From the NCBI RefSeq assembly GCF_016860525.1, contig NZ_BNEA01000015.1, positions 3,720,001 to 3,784,000 of the forward strand: a DNA stretch of 64,000 bases, read 5' to 3'. Below, one piece after another: positions 52,417 through 61,493 of this stretch (position 1 is its first letter; the number at the start of each line of letters is the position of its first letter). The translations under genes were made by a program, and so were the position numbers. Under the pieces are notes generated by a model, which had not been told where the DNA came from, ran no database searches, and saw nothing but the letters and a program-made list of their open reading frames with translations. Source of the DNA: Streptomyces rubradiris. GTDB lineage: Bacteria; Actinomycetota; Actinomycetes; Streptomycetales; Streptomycetaceae.

Positions 52417-54486
52417 ATGAAGGAAGCCCCGTTGAACTTCTGGTCGCTGTACAGCCACGGCTTCGCGCGCATCGCCGCGTGCACGGGCCACACCGTCATC
52501 GCCGACCCGCACGCCAACGCCGAGGCGGTCCTGCGCCAGGCCCGCCGGTGCGCGGACGAGGGCGTCGCCGTCGCCGTCTTCCCCGAGCTGGGCCTGACCG
52601 GCTACTCCATCGAGGACCTGCTCCTCCAGGACGCGCTGCTCGACCAGGTCGAGGCGGCGCTCCACACGGTCGTCGCCGGCTCGGCCGAGCTGCTGCCCGT
52701 CGTGGTCGTCGGCGCCCCGCTGCGCCACCGCCACCGGATCTACAACTGCGCGGTCATCGTCCACCGGGGCCGCGTCCTCGGCGTCGTACCGAAGTCGTAC
52801 CCGCCGAACTACCGCGAGTTCTACGAGCGCCGGCAGATCGCCGACGGCCACGACGAGCGGGGCGGGACCATCCGCGTCGCCGGCGCCGAGGTGCCGTTCG
52901 GGGTGGACCTGCTGTTCGCGGCCGAGGACGTGCCCGGACTGGTGCTGCACACCGAGATCTGCGAGGACATGTGGGTGCCGGTGCCGCCCAGCGCCGAGGC
53001 CGCCCTCGCCGGGGCCACCGTCCTGGTCAACCTCTCCGGCAGCCCCATCACCGTCGGCCGCGCCGAGGACCGCGCACTGCTGTGCCGCTCGGCGTCCTCC
53101 CGCTGCCTGGCCGCCTACGTCTACGCGGCGGCCGGCCTCGGCGAGTCCACCACCGACCTGTCCTGGGACGGACAGACCATGATCTACGAGAACGGGGTGC
53201 TGCTCGCCGAGTCCGAGCGCTTCCCGCTCGGCGACCAGTACACCGTCGCCGACGTCGATCTCGACCTGCTGCGGCAGGAACGCCACCGGATGGGCACCTT
53301 CGACGACAACCGCCGGGCCCACGCCGCGCGCACCGGGGACTTCCGGACCGTCTCCTTCGAGCTGGACCCGCCGCGCACCGACCTCGGGCTGCGCCGCCGC
53401 GTCGAGCGGTTCCCGTTCGTGCCCGCCGACCCCGACCGGCTCGCCCTGGACTGCTACGAGGCGTACAACATCCAGGTCGCCGGGCTCCAGCAGCGGCTCG
53501 CGGCGATCGGCGGGCCCAAGGTCGTCATCGGCGTCTCCGGCGGCCTGGACTCCACGCACGCGCTGATCGTCGCCGCCCGGGCGATGGACCGCGCGGGCCG
53601 CCCCCGCAGCGACATCCTGGCCTTCACCCTGCCCGGCTTCGCCACCAGCGACCACACCAAGGACAACGCGCACAAGCTGATGCGCGCGCTCGGCGTCACC
53701 GCCGCCGAGCTGGACATCACGCCGACCGCACGGCTGATGCTGAAGGAGATCGGCCACCCCTTCGCCGCCGGTGAGCCGGTCTACGACGTCACCTTCGAGA
53801 ACGTCCAGGCGGGCCTGCGCACCGACTACCTGTTCCGGCTGGCCAACCAGCGCGGCGGCATCGTGCTGGGCACCGGCGACCTCTCCGAGCTGGCGCTCGG
53901 CTGGTCCACGTACGGCGTCGGCGACCAGATGAGCCACTACAACGTCAACTCCGGGGTGCCGAAGACCTTCATCCAGCACCTGATCCGCTGGGTCATCGCC
54001 AGCGGCCAGTTCGACGACGAGACCGGCAAGGTCCTGTCCGCCATCCTGGACACCGAGATCAGCCCGGAGCTGGTGCCGGGCGAGGAGATGCAGTCCACCG
54101 AGTCCAAGATCGGCCCGTACGCGCTGCACGACTTCACCCTCTTCCAGGTGCTGCGCTACGGCTTCCGGCCCTCGAAGGTCGCCTTCCTGGCCTGGCACGC
54201 CTGGCACGACCCGGAGGCCGGCGCCTGGCCGCCCGGCTTCCCCGAGGCCAAGCGGGTGGCGTACGACCTCGCCGAGATCCGGCACTGGCTGGAGGTGTTC
54301 TGCCGCCGCTTCTTCGCGTTCTCGCAGTTCAAGCGCTCCGCGATGCCGAACGGGCCCAAGGTCTCGGCCGGCGGCTCGCTCTCCCCGCGCGGCGACTGGC
54401 GCGCCCCCTCGGACGGCAACGCGGAGTCGTGGCTGCGCGACCTGGCCCGCTTCGACTTCGACGCGGCGGCGGCCGAGGCCCGCTAG
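52417..54486 (+). CDS. nadE: Glutamine-dependent NAD+ synthetase
   Basis: A 689-residue two-domain enzyme for the last step of NAD+ synthesis: deamido-NAD + Gln + ATP to NAD. The N-terminal nitrilase-like glutaminase shows the triad Glu in [10 protein letters not shown], Lys in [15 protein letters not shown] and Cys in [11 protein letters not shown]. The C-terminal synthetase has the PP-loop [13 protein letters not shown] at about residue 372 and [12 protein letters not shown]. The size matches the mycobacterial large-form NadE. The ATG at 52417 lacks a good ribosome binding site; an in-frame TTG six codons later has AAGGAA in front and is a possible alternative. Confidence 0.96.
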   Translation: MKEAPLNFWSLYSHGFARIAACTGHTVIADPHANAEAVLRQARRCADEGVAVAVFPELGLTGYSIEDLLLQDALLDQVEAALHTVVAGSAELLPVVVVGAPLRHRHRIYNCAVIVHRGRVLGVVPKSYPPNYREFYERRQIADGHDERGGTIRVAGAEVPFGVDLLFAAEDVPGLVLHTEICEDMWVPVPPSAEAALAGATVLVNLSGSPITVGRAEDRALLCRSASSRCLAAYVYAAAGLGESTTDLSWDGQTMIYENGVLLAESERFPLGDQYTVADVDLDLLRQERHRMGTFDDNRRAHAARTGDFRTVSFELDPPRTDLGLRRRVERFPFVPADPDRLALDCYEAYNIQVAGLQQRLAAIGGPKVVIGVSGGLDSTHALIVAARAMDRAGRPRSDILAFTLPGFATSDHTKDNAHKLMRALGVTAAELDITPTARLMLKEIGHPFAAGEPVYDVTFENVQAGLRTDYLFRLANQRGGIVLGTGDLSELALGWSTYGVGDQMSHYNVNSGVPKTFIQHLIRWVIASGQFDDETGKVLSAILDTEISPELVPGEEMQSTESKIGPYALHDFTLFQVLRYGFRPSKVAFLAWHAWHDPEAGAWPPGFPEAKRVAYDLAEIRHWLEVFCRRFFAFSQFKRSAMPNGPKVSAGGSLSPRGDWRAPSDGNAESWLRDLARFDFDAAAAEAR

Positions 54487-54528
54487 CCGCCTGGAACCGG
54501 GCTCCGGCTTCGGCCACTCTTTCCCCTC

Positions 54529-56376
54529 GTGGCGAGCGTTCCGTATCAGGGGGGACCAGGAGTCCCGCAGGCACACATGGTGGTGTGCGGTGACGACGGG
54601 CTCGCGCACCGGCTGGCCGCCGAGCTGCGCGGGGTCTACGACGAGCAGGTGACCCTCGTCGTACCGCCGAACCGGCGCACCGCGCGGCCCCCGGTGGTCG
54701 GCCGGGCCCGGGCCGCGTCGGCGGCGCTGTTCGACCGGATGGTCAGCGCGGCGGTGGGGACGGTCGGCCGGGCGGGCGCGGCCGGGCAGCCCACCACAGG
54801 TCCGTCGGCCGGCCAACGCGCGGACGCCGAAAGCGTGTTGGAGGCCGCCGAGCCGTCCGAGGCGGTACTCGCGGAGGCCGGGGTGGCGCGGGCCGCCGCA
54901 CTGGCCCTCGTGTACGACGACGACGAGACCAACATCCGCGCCGCGCTGACCGCCCGCCGGCTCAACCCCCGGCTGCGGCTGGTCCTCCGGCTCTACAACC
55001 GGCGGCTGGGCGGGCACATCGAGGAACTCCTCGACCAGGCCGCCGCGCTGGCCGCCGGGGACGGGGTGGCCGGCCCGGGCGCCGGGCTGGAGGCATCCAC
55101 GACCGTGCTGTCGGACGCCGACACCGCCGCGCCCGCGCTCGCGGCCACCGCCGTCACCGGCACCAGCAGGGTCGTACAGACCGAGGGCCTGCTGCTGCGG
55201 GCCGTGGAACGCCCGCTGCCCGGGGAGGACGGGGCCGGGCTGTCCACCCTCGCCCTGCTGTCCGACGGCGAGCAGCCACCGGTGCTGCTCCCCGGCGACG
55301 AGCAGGTACGGCGGGCCGCCGGCCGGCAGGCAGTGGTGCTGGAACACGTCTCCTCCCCCACGGACGCGGAGTCCGCCGCGCCCGTCCGCCGGCTGACCGG
55401 CGCCATGCCGCTCGCCTCGCTCTTCTCCCGGCGGCTGCGCTGGTCGCTGGCCGGACTGGCCGGCTGCGTGATCGCCCTGGCCGTCGCCCTGTGGCTGGTC
55501 ACCGGCATCGATCTGCTGCGCGCCTGCTACATCACCCTCCTCGACCTGTTCGCCATCGACGACCCGGCGTTCAAGGAACCCCTCGGCCGTCAGGTCCTCC
55601 AGCTCCTGTCCGCACTCGTCGGACTGCTCCTGCTGCCGGTGCTGCTGGCCGCCGCGCTGGAGGCGTTCGGCACCTTCCGCACCGCCTCCACCCTGCGCCG
55701 GCCGCCCCGCGGGCTGAGCGGGCACGTGGTGCTGCTGGGCCTCGGCAAGATCGGCACCCGGGTACTGGCCCGGCTGCGCGAGCTGAACGTCCCCGTGGTG
55801 TGCGTCGAGTCCGACCCGGAGGCACGCGGTCTGGCCACCGCCCGCCGGCTGCGGGTGCCGGTGGTCCTCGGGGACGTCACCCAGGAGGGCGTCCTGGAGG
55901 CGGCCCAGATCCACCGGGCGCGGACGCTGCTCGCGGTGACCAGCGCCGACACCACCAACCTGGAGGCCGCGCTCTACGCCCGCACGGTCCGCCCCGACCT
56001 CCGGGTGGTGCTGCGGCTGTACGACGACGACTTCGCCACCGCCGTCTACCGCACCCTGCGCGCCGCCCACCCCAACGCCCTGACCCGCAGCCGCAGCGTC
56101 ACCCATCTGGCCGCGCCCGCGTTCGCCGGGGCGATGCTCGGCCGGCAGGTCCTGGGCGCGATCGCGGTGGAACGGCGCGTGCTGCTGTTCGCCGCGGTCG
56201 ACGTCGACGGCCACCCCCAACTGGAGGGCCGCACCCTGCGCGAGGCCTTCCACACCGGCTCCTGGCGCGCCCTGGCCCGCCTGGGCCACCCGGACACCTC
56301 CTCCGACCACGTACTGGAGAAGGGGGACCGCGTGGTCGTGGCGGCGACCCGCACGGGCCTGGCGGAACTGCGCTGA
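54529..56376 (+). CDS. Double-RCK two-TM protein (CASTOR/POLLUX- or TrkA-like)
   Basis: A 615-residue membrane protein. The N-terminal RCK/TrkA-N-like domain (HMVVCGDDGLAHRLAAELRG, then LALVYDDDETNIRAAL) is followed by two transmembrane helices (WSLAGLAGCVIALAVALWLV and LQLLSALVGLLLLPVLLAAA) and a second RCK domain (HVVLLGLGKIGTRVLARL with GxGxxG). The loop between the helices reads DLFAIDDPAFKEPL where a K+ channel would show TVGYGD, so it is not a standard potassium channel. The family is otherwise annotated as NAD-binding ion transport protein. GTG start at 54529; an ATG at 54577 is possible. Confidence 0.82.
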   Translation: MASVPYQGGPGVPQAHMVVCGDDGLAHRLAAELRGVYDEQVTLVVPPNRRTARPPVVGRARAASAALFDRMVSAAVGTVGRAGAAGQPTTGPSAGQRADAESVLEAAEPSEAVLAEAGVARAAALALVYDDDETNIRAALTARRLNPRLRLVLRLYNRRLGGHIEELLDQAAALAAGDGVAGPGAGLEASTTVLSDADTAAPALAATAVTGTSRVVQTEGLLLRAVERPLPGEDGAGLSTLALLSDGEQPPVLLPGDEQVRRAAGRQAVVLEHVSSPTDAESAAPVRRLTGAMPLASLFSRRLRWSLAGLAGCVIALAVALWLVTGIDLLRACYITLLDLFAIDDPAFKEPLGRQVLQLLSALVGLLLLPVLLAAALEAFGTFRTASTLRRPPRGLSGHVVLLGLGKIGTRVLARLRELNVPVVCVESDPEARGLATARRLRVPVVLGDVTQEGVLEAAQIHRARTLLAVTSADTTNLEAALYARTVRPDLRVVLRLYDDDFATAVYRTLRAAHPNALTRSRSVTHLAAPAFAGAMLGRQVLGAIAVERRVLLFAAVDVDGHPQLEGRTLREAFHTGSWRALARLGHPDTSSDHVLEKGDRVVVAATRTGLAELR

Positions 56377-56409
56377 CGCGGAGCCGTTCAGAAGCCCGCC
56401 GCTTCCGGG

Positions 56410-56922
56410 TCAGTCGGTCCGCAGCGTGCGCACCATCACCGAGTACACGGGAGAGTCGTGGGAGGGCTTCGCCTCGTCCCGCTTCTCGTAGCCCCACTTC
56501 TCGTACAGAGCTTGCACCTTGGCGTGCGTGGAATCGACGAGGAGCGTCACGAAGTCGACGTCGACCGAGTGGATCAGCGCGTCATGGATCTGCCGTGCCC
56601 GGCCGGTGCCCTGCCACTGGGGCACCACCATCAGCTCGGACAGGGCGAAGATCCGGCCGCGCACGCCCCTGGGCCGGACCGTTCCCTTCCACCAGCCGCC
56701 CGGTTTGAACGTCGAACCGTACGCGTACCCGACCGGGCCACCGTCCTCCCAGCCCGAGACGCAGCGCCAGTCCTCGCGCCCTGACCACAGGTCGACGAAG
56801 TACGAGAATCTTTCGCGCGAGTGAAAAGGGTCGGGATCGTTCGCGTACACCTCGTCGTGAATGTCCAGGAGCAGGGAGCGGACGTCCGGTGCGTCGGCAT
56901 GCGCGTACCACTTCAGATCCAT
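56410..56922 (-). CDS. GNAT family N-acetyltransferase
   Basis: A 170-residue acyl-CoA N-acyltransferase. The acetyl-CoA-binding motif is FALSELMVVPQWQGTGRARQ (Q/RxxGxG/A as QGTGRA), followed by VTLLVDSTHAKVQALYEKWG with the final YEKWGY of the fold. The substrate is unknown; the N-terminal WSGREDWRCVSGWEDGGPVG region is common in Streptomyces GNATs next to XRE regulators. It overlaps the upstream regulator gene by 10 bp and is its downstream operon partner. Confidence 0.9.
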   Translation of the reverse strand: MDLKWYAHADAPDVRSLLLDIHDEVYANDPDPFHSRERFSYFVDLWSGREDWRCVSGWEDGGPVGYAYGSTFKPGGWWKGTVRPRGVRGRIFALSELMVVPQWQGTGRARQIHDALIHSVDVDFVTLLVDSTHAKVQALYEKWGYEKRDEAKPSHDSPVYSVMVRTLRTD

Positions 56923-58154
56923 CGGCGCGACTCCTCGATCCAGTCCACGACCTCGGGCGCCTTCGTGCCCGTGGCTTCGATGACTTGGCGCGTTCTGGCG
57001 AGCGTGTTCGTCGTACGTTGCGACCCGGACGCAAGCAGCAGCATGTCGAAGGCCCGCCGTCCGGTGGCGCAAGCCAGTTCGGCCTCCCCCTGCCTCGCCT
57101 GGGACAGCGACAGGTGCGCCGTGTAGAGCGCCTGGTTACGGACCATGCCGCCGGGGATGGCCGCGAGCGTGCGGTGCAGGCAGGACTCGGCCCGCTCGTG
57201 CTCCCCGAGCGCCGTCCAGACGTACGACGACAGGGCGTCGAACTCGGCCCGACCGTAGAACCCGATCCAGGCGGACGGCCGCTCGTCCCGGGGCCGTTCG
57301 AAAGCCCTCTCCGCGAGGTTCAGGGCCCGCACCGCCGCCACGGGCCGGTGCAGCCTGGCCATGGCGTTGGCGTGCCGCATGTGCGCCAGCGACGCGTACG
57401 ACGGGTCGCGCCGAGCCACCGACGACCGCTTCATCACCTCCGCGCCGGCCGCCGCCTCGGCGTGGTTCTCCCGCTGGCTGGAGGTGAGCATCAGGTGGTC
57501 CCAGACCCGGAACATGGCCTCGCTGTCGCGTGCGAGTCCCGCGAGAGTGAGGGCCTTGTCCAGGTGGGTACGCGCACGATGCGGAGCGCTCGCGTCGATG
57601 GCGGCGAAGGCCGCCAAGCACGTGACGTCGGACGCGAGTCGGTACAACTGACGCCGGACGCGGTCCGAGGCACCACCGTCAGCGAGCGAGGACTGAATAC
57701 GCGCCGCGAGTTCGACGCTCCTGTGCTCGATCCGCCGCGTCCCGCCGAGCCGCGAGTCGTCGCCAAGCAGGCTGGCGTACTCCAGGTGAAATCGGTCGGC
57801 GTCCGACCACCCCAGCCGCGAGCGTCGTGCCGGGGTCGCGGTGGCGACGACAGCTCCGGTCGCTGAGACAAGGAAAGTACGGCGGTGCACTGGGTCCTCC
57901 GCTTGTGCGGCAGTACGTGGTGGGTCGAACCCTAAAGCCGACACTGGACACCCGAACACCGCTTCCAGCGCGGCGCAGGTGCGACCGATCGGCCTGCGGG
58001 TGCTCCCGCTGAGCAGATTCCGCACCGTCCGCGCGGACACATCGCCCGGCTTACCCCCGAGCGCTTCGAGCGCGACGTTCATCTGACGTGCTAATTCGTC
58101 TTGCGTGAGGCCGAGTTCGTCCATCCGGCCTTTGAGGATGACGTTCGCTCCCAT
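56913..58154 (-). CDS. XRE-family regulator with TPR-like domain
   Basis: A 413-residue regulator. The N-terminal HTH is KGRMDELGLTQDELARQMNV with a long DVSARTVRNLLSGSTRRPIG recognition segment. A central stretch HRRTFLVSATGAVVATATPA is typical of Streptomyces XRE/TPR proteins. The C-terminal part is a helical repeat domain (ARTHLDKALTLAGLARDSEA and similar), which in the Rap/Rgg/PlcR-like architecture senses a peptide or small ligand. ATG at 58152-58154. It is divergent from the 58.7-61.1-kb cassette and is a likely regulator of it. Confidence 0.88.
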   Translation of the reverse strand: MGANVILKGRMDELGLTQDELARQMNVALEALGGKPGDVSARTVRNLLSGSTRRPIGRTCAALEAVFGCPVSALGFDPPRTAAQAEDPVHRRTFLVSATGAVVATATPARRSRLGWSDADRFHLEYASLLGDDSRLGGTRRIEHRSVELAARIQSSLADGGASDRVRRQLYRLASDVTCLAAFAAIDASAPHRARTHLDKALTLAGLARDSEAMFRVWDHLMLTSSQRENHAEAAAGAEVMKRSSVARRDPSYASLAHMRHANAMARLHRPVAAVRALNLAERAFERPRDERPSAWIGFYGRAEFDALSSYVWTALGEHERAESCLHRTLAAIPGGMVRNQALYTAHLSLSQARQGEAELACATGRRAFDMLLLASGSQRTTNTLARTRQVIEATGTKAPEVVDWIEESRRWI

Positions 58155-58398
58155 GCCACAGAACGTAGCCGTGAGCCCACTGCCGGAACCAGCAACGGAG
58201 TAATACGGACGCAAAGTCTTCCGGTTCGCTGCGAGGAAGTCGACGGCGACCTTTCCTGTGCGCCGCCGTCGCAAAGTCGTTGACTGGTCATACGCCCAAG
58301 CGGTCGCAGGACCCTCCGGGCGGTCCCGAGGCAGCGGGTCGCGCCATGTCCCATCCAAGCCACGACCCGCTGCTGCCCCGTCCGAGAGGAGCGACCGA

Positions 58399-58534
58399 GT
58401 GACGAACCTCCGAACTGGTCCGCGCCGACACACACGAGTTCCACAGCCACGGCGGGGTCCGGGCCGCGCACATCCGGCCCGAGAACGGGGTGGAGTGGAC
58501 GACCTCAGGCGACAACGTCCGGCTCGTGCCGTGA
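58399..58534 (+). pseudogene. Small gene with frameshift (approx. 45 residues)
   Basis: A GTG at 58399 with a good GAGAGGAG site opens VTNLR, but the protein-like continuation ELVRADTHEFHSHGGVRAAH and then IRPENGVEWTTSGDNVRLVP (stop 58532-58534) is in another frame. Removing one C from CTCC at 58409-58412 joins them. Small proteins with an IRPENGxEWTT segment are, to my memory, common hypothetical proteins in Streptomyces next to XRE regulators. Either a real frameshift or a consensus error. Confidence 0.5.
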
Positions 58535-58724
58535 CTCGATGAGTCTCTGGCCCGAGTGGCGCCAGCAACTCGCCGTTCTGGCATCGGCGTCGCCACCGTC
58601 GCCGTGGTCCCACCGGCCATCGCCGAAACGCCCGACGGTGGACTAGCAGACTTGCGCCCGCCCACCGGACGAAGCGGTTGCACGATCCCGTACCACTCGC
58701 AAGACCGTCGAAAGGAGCACCACC

Positions 58725-59123
58725 ATGAGCACCACCACCATCGAACGCCGCGAACTCGGCCGCTTCCTGGCCATCTCTGGGCAGCGATTCAGGAACGGCG
58801 AGGGCCCCGCCGAGATGTTCTCGCCGGCTGTGGATGCCGCGTGGCACCAGATGCTCGCCACCCCCCAGTACGCCGAGTTCAGCACCGAGCATGCCGGCGC
58901 CGTCCTCGGGCACCGCGAGATGAGCGGCTCCGGCCCGATCGCCTGGGTGGCAGCGTACGAGGAGGCATACGGCCCGCTGCCCGAGATGTGGTTCACCGAC
59001 GCTGACGGCGTCCTCGACGAGGACGCGCTCGCCCGCTACAAGGAGACCGGCAAGGTCGTGGCCGAGTGGGACTGCGGTCCCACCACCGGTGACGGCGACG
59101 ACGCCGCGCCGGGCAGCCGGTGA
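58725..59123 (+). CDS. GRDP-like (glycine-rich domain protein-like) small protein
   Basis: A 132-residue soluble protein. The segment AVDAAWHQMLATPQYAEFST followed by GHREM and WVAAYEEAYGPLPEMWF resembles the GRDP-like (PF07173) core, in which a VDxxWHxxL(L/I)xxxxYxxF motif and a later H and YxxxxG are conserved. Biochemical function is unknown in bacteria. A strong AAAGGAG site precedes the ATG. Its stop overlaps the next gene's GTG (GTGA), the first coupling in the four-gene cassette. Family call by motif only. Confidence 0.6.
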   Translation: MSTTTIERRELGRFLAISGQRFRNGEGPAEMFSPAVDAAWHQMLATPQYAEFSTEHAGAVLGHREMSGSGPIAWVAAYEEAYGPLPEMWFTDADGVLDEDALARYKETGKVVAEWDCGPTTGDGDDAAPGSR

Positions 59124-59779
59124 CCCTCACCCGCGTCAACGGAGCGTCCCGGTCGACCGCTGGGGCGCTCCGCCTCGTTGAGGCCAGCACCACCAGGCCG
59201 CGATCCATCGATATCACCGGGTACGCGGAACAGATGACGGCCCATTGCCCCTACCTGTCCCCCTCTGCCGAGCGCGGGCTGACCACCTGGACCGTCTACC
59301 ACGCCGACGGAAGCGCGGACGCCGTGGAAGCCGAGCTGTTCCATGCCGGCGCACAAGCCGCCGAGTGGCTGCGCCCCCTGATCCACCGGCCGCACGGGTT
59401 CCTGCGGTGCGAGAACATCGTGATCCTGGGCGAGGTTCCCGGCGCCCGGCACCGCGACCTGCTGACGTGGCCGCACTGGGCCCTCAAGAACCTGTACAGC
59501 CCTGTCGGGATCATGTTCGGCAAGTTCCACGCGGGCGAGGAGGAGAACACGCGGGCCGGCGAACGCATCCCGGCCGCCCCCGTTTCGTTCCTCCCTGTGA
59601 GAGCCGCGATCCGCCGACGCGACCCGCAGTTCCTCCACGCAACCCCCGACCTGGCCGCCGCGCTCGCCGTGGCCGACGACGACGGCCGCGATGTCTTCGA
59701 GCACATCCCCTACGACTGGACGGAGATCCGCACATGGGCGAAGCGCTTCCTCCCCCCGCTGAAGCCGTCGGTCTCCTGA
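59120..59779 (+). CDS. Hypothetical protein of the kinase cassette, 219 residues
   Basis: A 219-residue soluble protein with no family I can name with confidence. It contains HCPYLSPSAERGLTTWTVYH near residue 42, FLRCENIVILGEVPGARHRD, and PHWALKNLYSPVGIMFGKFH, all well structured and therefore probably real coding sequence. There is a weak resemblance to DUF6875-like proteins (CPF/CPY with a later GxMFGxFH-like motif). It starts at a GTG overlapping the upstream stop and overlaps the kinase gene by 46 bp. Confidence 0.65.
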   Translation: MTLTRVNGASRSTAGALRLVEASTTRPRSIDITGYAEQMTAHCPYLSPSAERGLTTWTVYHADGSADAVEAELFHAGAQAAEWLRPLIHRPHGFLRCENIVILGEVPGARHRDLLTWPHWALKNLYSPVGIMFGKFHAGEEENTRAGERIPAAPVSFLPVRAAIRRRDPQFLHATPDLAAALAVADDDGRDVFEHIPYDWTEIRTWAKRFLPPLKPSVS

Positions 59780-60627
59780 GAGACCGCGTCGGCGAGCCCT
59801 TCACGACCCGGCTGCTGAGTGACCGGCGCGGCTCCCGGGCCTGGAAGATAGAGGGCCCCCGGGGTGCCGTCGCGTTGAAGGCGAACAACCCCGACGGAGA
59901 CCCTGCACGGGACAAGGCCACCGAGATGGTGCAGGAAGACAACCACCTGGTGCGCCTCATTGGGGCCGGCGCGCTGAACCCCGGCTACCGAGTCGACGCC
60001 GGAGCCTGGGAGGGTGGCCGGTGGCTCGCGGTGCGGTGGGTCGACGGCGTTCCGGTGTGGCGGGCGTTCGCCCTGGCACGTGGACCCGAAGGTGACCGCC
60101 CCTCGGTGCGCCCCTGGCTCCTGGGCGTCGCCCGGACGTGGGCCGAGCGCTTGGCGCGGATGCACGTCGCCGGGTGGGCTCACGCTGACGTCCAGCCCAC
60201 CAACACCCTGATCGCGAACGACGGCCACGCCGAGGTCATCGACTACGCCCTTGCATGCGGCCCCGACGACGGGCCACGTCTGCCCTACCGTGGCGCGCTC
60301 ACCCACACCACCGCCCCCGAGATCGCGGACGCCATTCTCGCCACCACTGCCGACACTCACATCCAGGCAGAGCCACCGGCCGACATCTGGGGACTGGGCG
60401 CTTCGCTGTTCTGGTGCTGGACCGGACGCCGACCGGTCTCCTACGAGGACGACACCCCGCGCGAGGACAAGCTCAAGGCCATCGCAAAGACAGCCACGCT
60501 ACCGCTCAACGACGTCCGTCCCTGGGCGTTCCCCGAGTTCGAGGCAGCAATCCGCGCGTGCCTGGCCCCAGCCCCGGAGAATCGGCCGTCCGCCACCGAT
60601 CTGGCCGCCCTCCTCACCACTTCATGA
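59734..60627 (+). CDS. Protein-kinase-fold phosphotransferase
   Basis: A 297-residue protein with a compact eukaryotic-type kinase/APH fold. The ATP-binding lysine is probably in AVALKANNPD. The catalytic loop is HADVQPTN (residues about 150-157) and the metal-binding motif VIDYALACG (D170). A C-lobe follows with ADIWGLGASLFWCWTGRRPV, as in Ser/Thr protein kinases. The N-lobe is short, so the substrate may be a small molecule or a short peptide. The ATG at 59734 lies inside the previous gene. The stop overlaps the GNAT start (ATGA). Confidence 0.82.
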   Translation: MGEALPPPAEAVGLLRDRVGEPFTTRLLSDRRGSRAWKIEGPRGAVALKANNPDGDPARDKATEMVQEDNHLVRLIGAGALNPGYRVDAGAWEGGRWLAVRWVDGVPVWRAFALARGPEGDRPSVRPWLLGVARTWAERLARMHVAGWAHADVQPTNTLIANDGHAEVIDYALACGPDDGPRLPYRGALTHTTAPEIADAILATTADTHIQAEPPADIWGLGASLFWCWTGRRPVSYEDDTPREDKLKAIAKTATLPLNDVRPWAFPEFEAAIRACLAPAPENRPSATDLAALLTTS

Positions 60628-61088
60628 TCTCCCTCCGACCGCTTACGTCCTCCGATGCCCCGGCCATCCGCCACATCTACAGCGGGGCCGCCGTCACGTT
60701 CCTCGGACGCCCCGCGATGACCGGCGAAGAGGCCGAGGGGTACGTAGTGCGCGTGCAGGAATGGGCCAACGCCGAACCCACCGAGCAATACATCCTCGGT
60801 GTGGATGTCGCCGGGGACCTGGCCGGCGTCGTCAAGCTGGGCCGCCGTCCCGACGGGCACGGACGACTGGGCTACGTCCTTCGCGAAGACTGCTGGGGCC
60901 GGGGCTACGCGACGAGCGCCGTCCAGGAACTCATCCTCTTCGCCTTCACCACCGCCGGCCTCGAATCTCTGGGGGGCAGGCACCACCCCGAAAACCCCGC
61001 CTCGGGCCGGGTGTTGATCAAGGCTGGATTCACACGGCTCGGATTCCGAGACGGGATGATCGAATACCACCTGAGCGACAGACCTTGA
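60624..61088 (+). CDS. GNAT family N-acetyltransferase (RimJ-like)
   Basis: A 154-residue GNAT of the RimJ/RimL-like branch. MISLRPLTSSDAPAIRHIYS is the typical start; YVLREDCWGRGYATSAVQEL is the acetyl-CoA site; HHPENPASGRVLIKAGFTRL is the N-x-A-S motif with a G-F ending. It is the last intact gene of the cassette, coupled to the kinase gene by a four-base overlap. Together, kinase and acetyltransferase suggest modification of a common substrate, possibly a resistance or tailoring function. Confidence 0.9.
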   Translation: MISLRPLTSSDAPAIRHIYSGAAVTFLGRPAMTGEEAEGYVVRVQEWANAEPTEQYILGVDVAGDLAGVVKLGRRPDGHGRLGYVLREDCWGRGYATSAVQELILFAFTTAGLESLGGRHHPENPASGRVLIKAGFTRLGFRDGMIEYHLSDRP

Positions 61089-61101
61089 GCGTCCAGCGGT
61101 T

Positions 61102-61363
61102 CGACCGTCACGTCCACCAACGTCCCCGCCGCGAAACGACAGGGCCATCGGACGGCCCCCGGACAAAGGCCCCCGCGCCCAAGCAGCCCCCGCACGAGGA
61201 GTTCGAGCACGGACGCGGCCTCGCCCTGGTCGAGGCGCATGCCGCCCGCTGGGGTATCACGTTCTTCGGCGGCTTTTCCCCGCGGTCGAAAGCCGTCTGG
61301 TTCGAGCATCGTGAGGCCGCGGAGGTGCGAGGCGCCGGTGCCATACGGCCGGATCTCCCGTAG
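61102..61363 (+). pseudogene. C-terminal fragment of a SpoIIAB-like ATP-binding protein
   Basis: After the GNAT stop the frame encodes PPHEEFEHGRGLALVEAHAA and RWGITFFGGFSPRSKAVWFE. This is the G2-box end (ESGRGLxLVxxxAxRWG) of the HATPase_c anti-sigma-factor-like proteins that are abundant in Streptomyces. The N-terminal half (N box and G1 box) is missing; instead the frame begins in short, basic, Pro-rich sequence. No start codon with a ribosome binding site. A 3' remnant is the likely explanation. Confidence 0.55.
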
Positions 61364-61493
61364 CGGCACACGGCACGGGGAAGGTCTTCCGCAAGGGGCC
61401 CTCGGTGGCTCGGTCGTCGAGGGCCCCGGTCGGCATGCCGGCCGGGGTTCCCCACACCCCGGCCGGTGAGCCGGCAGGCCAAGCTCGGACCGG

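Noticed and set aside
52366..56310. Minus-strand ORF of about 1314 codons opposite nadE and the RCK protein gene
   Set aside because: Runs through two unrelated, clearly coding plus-strand genes and their intergenic gap; the composition is a codon-complement artefact.
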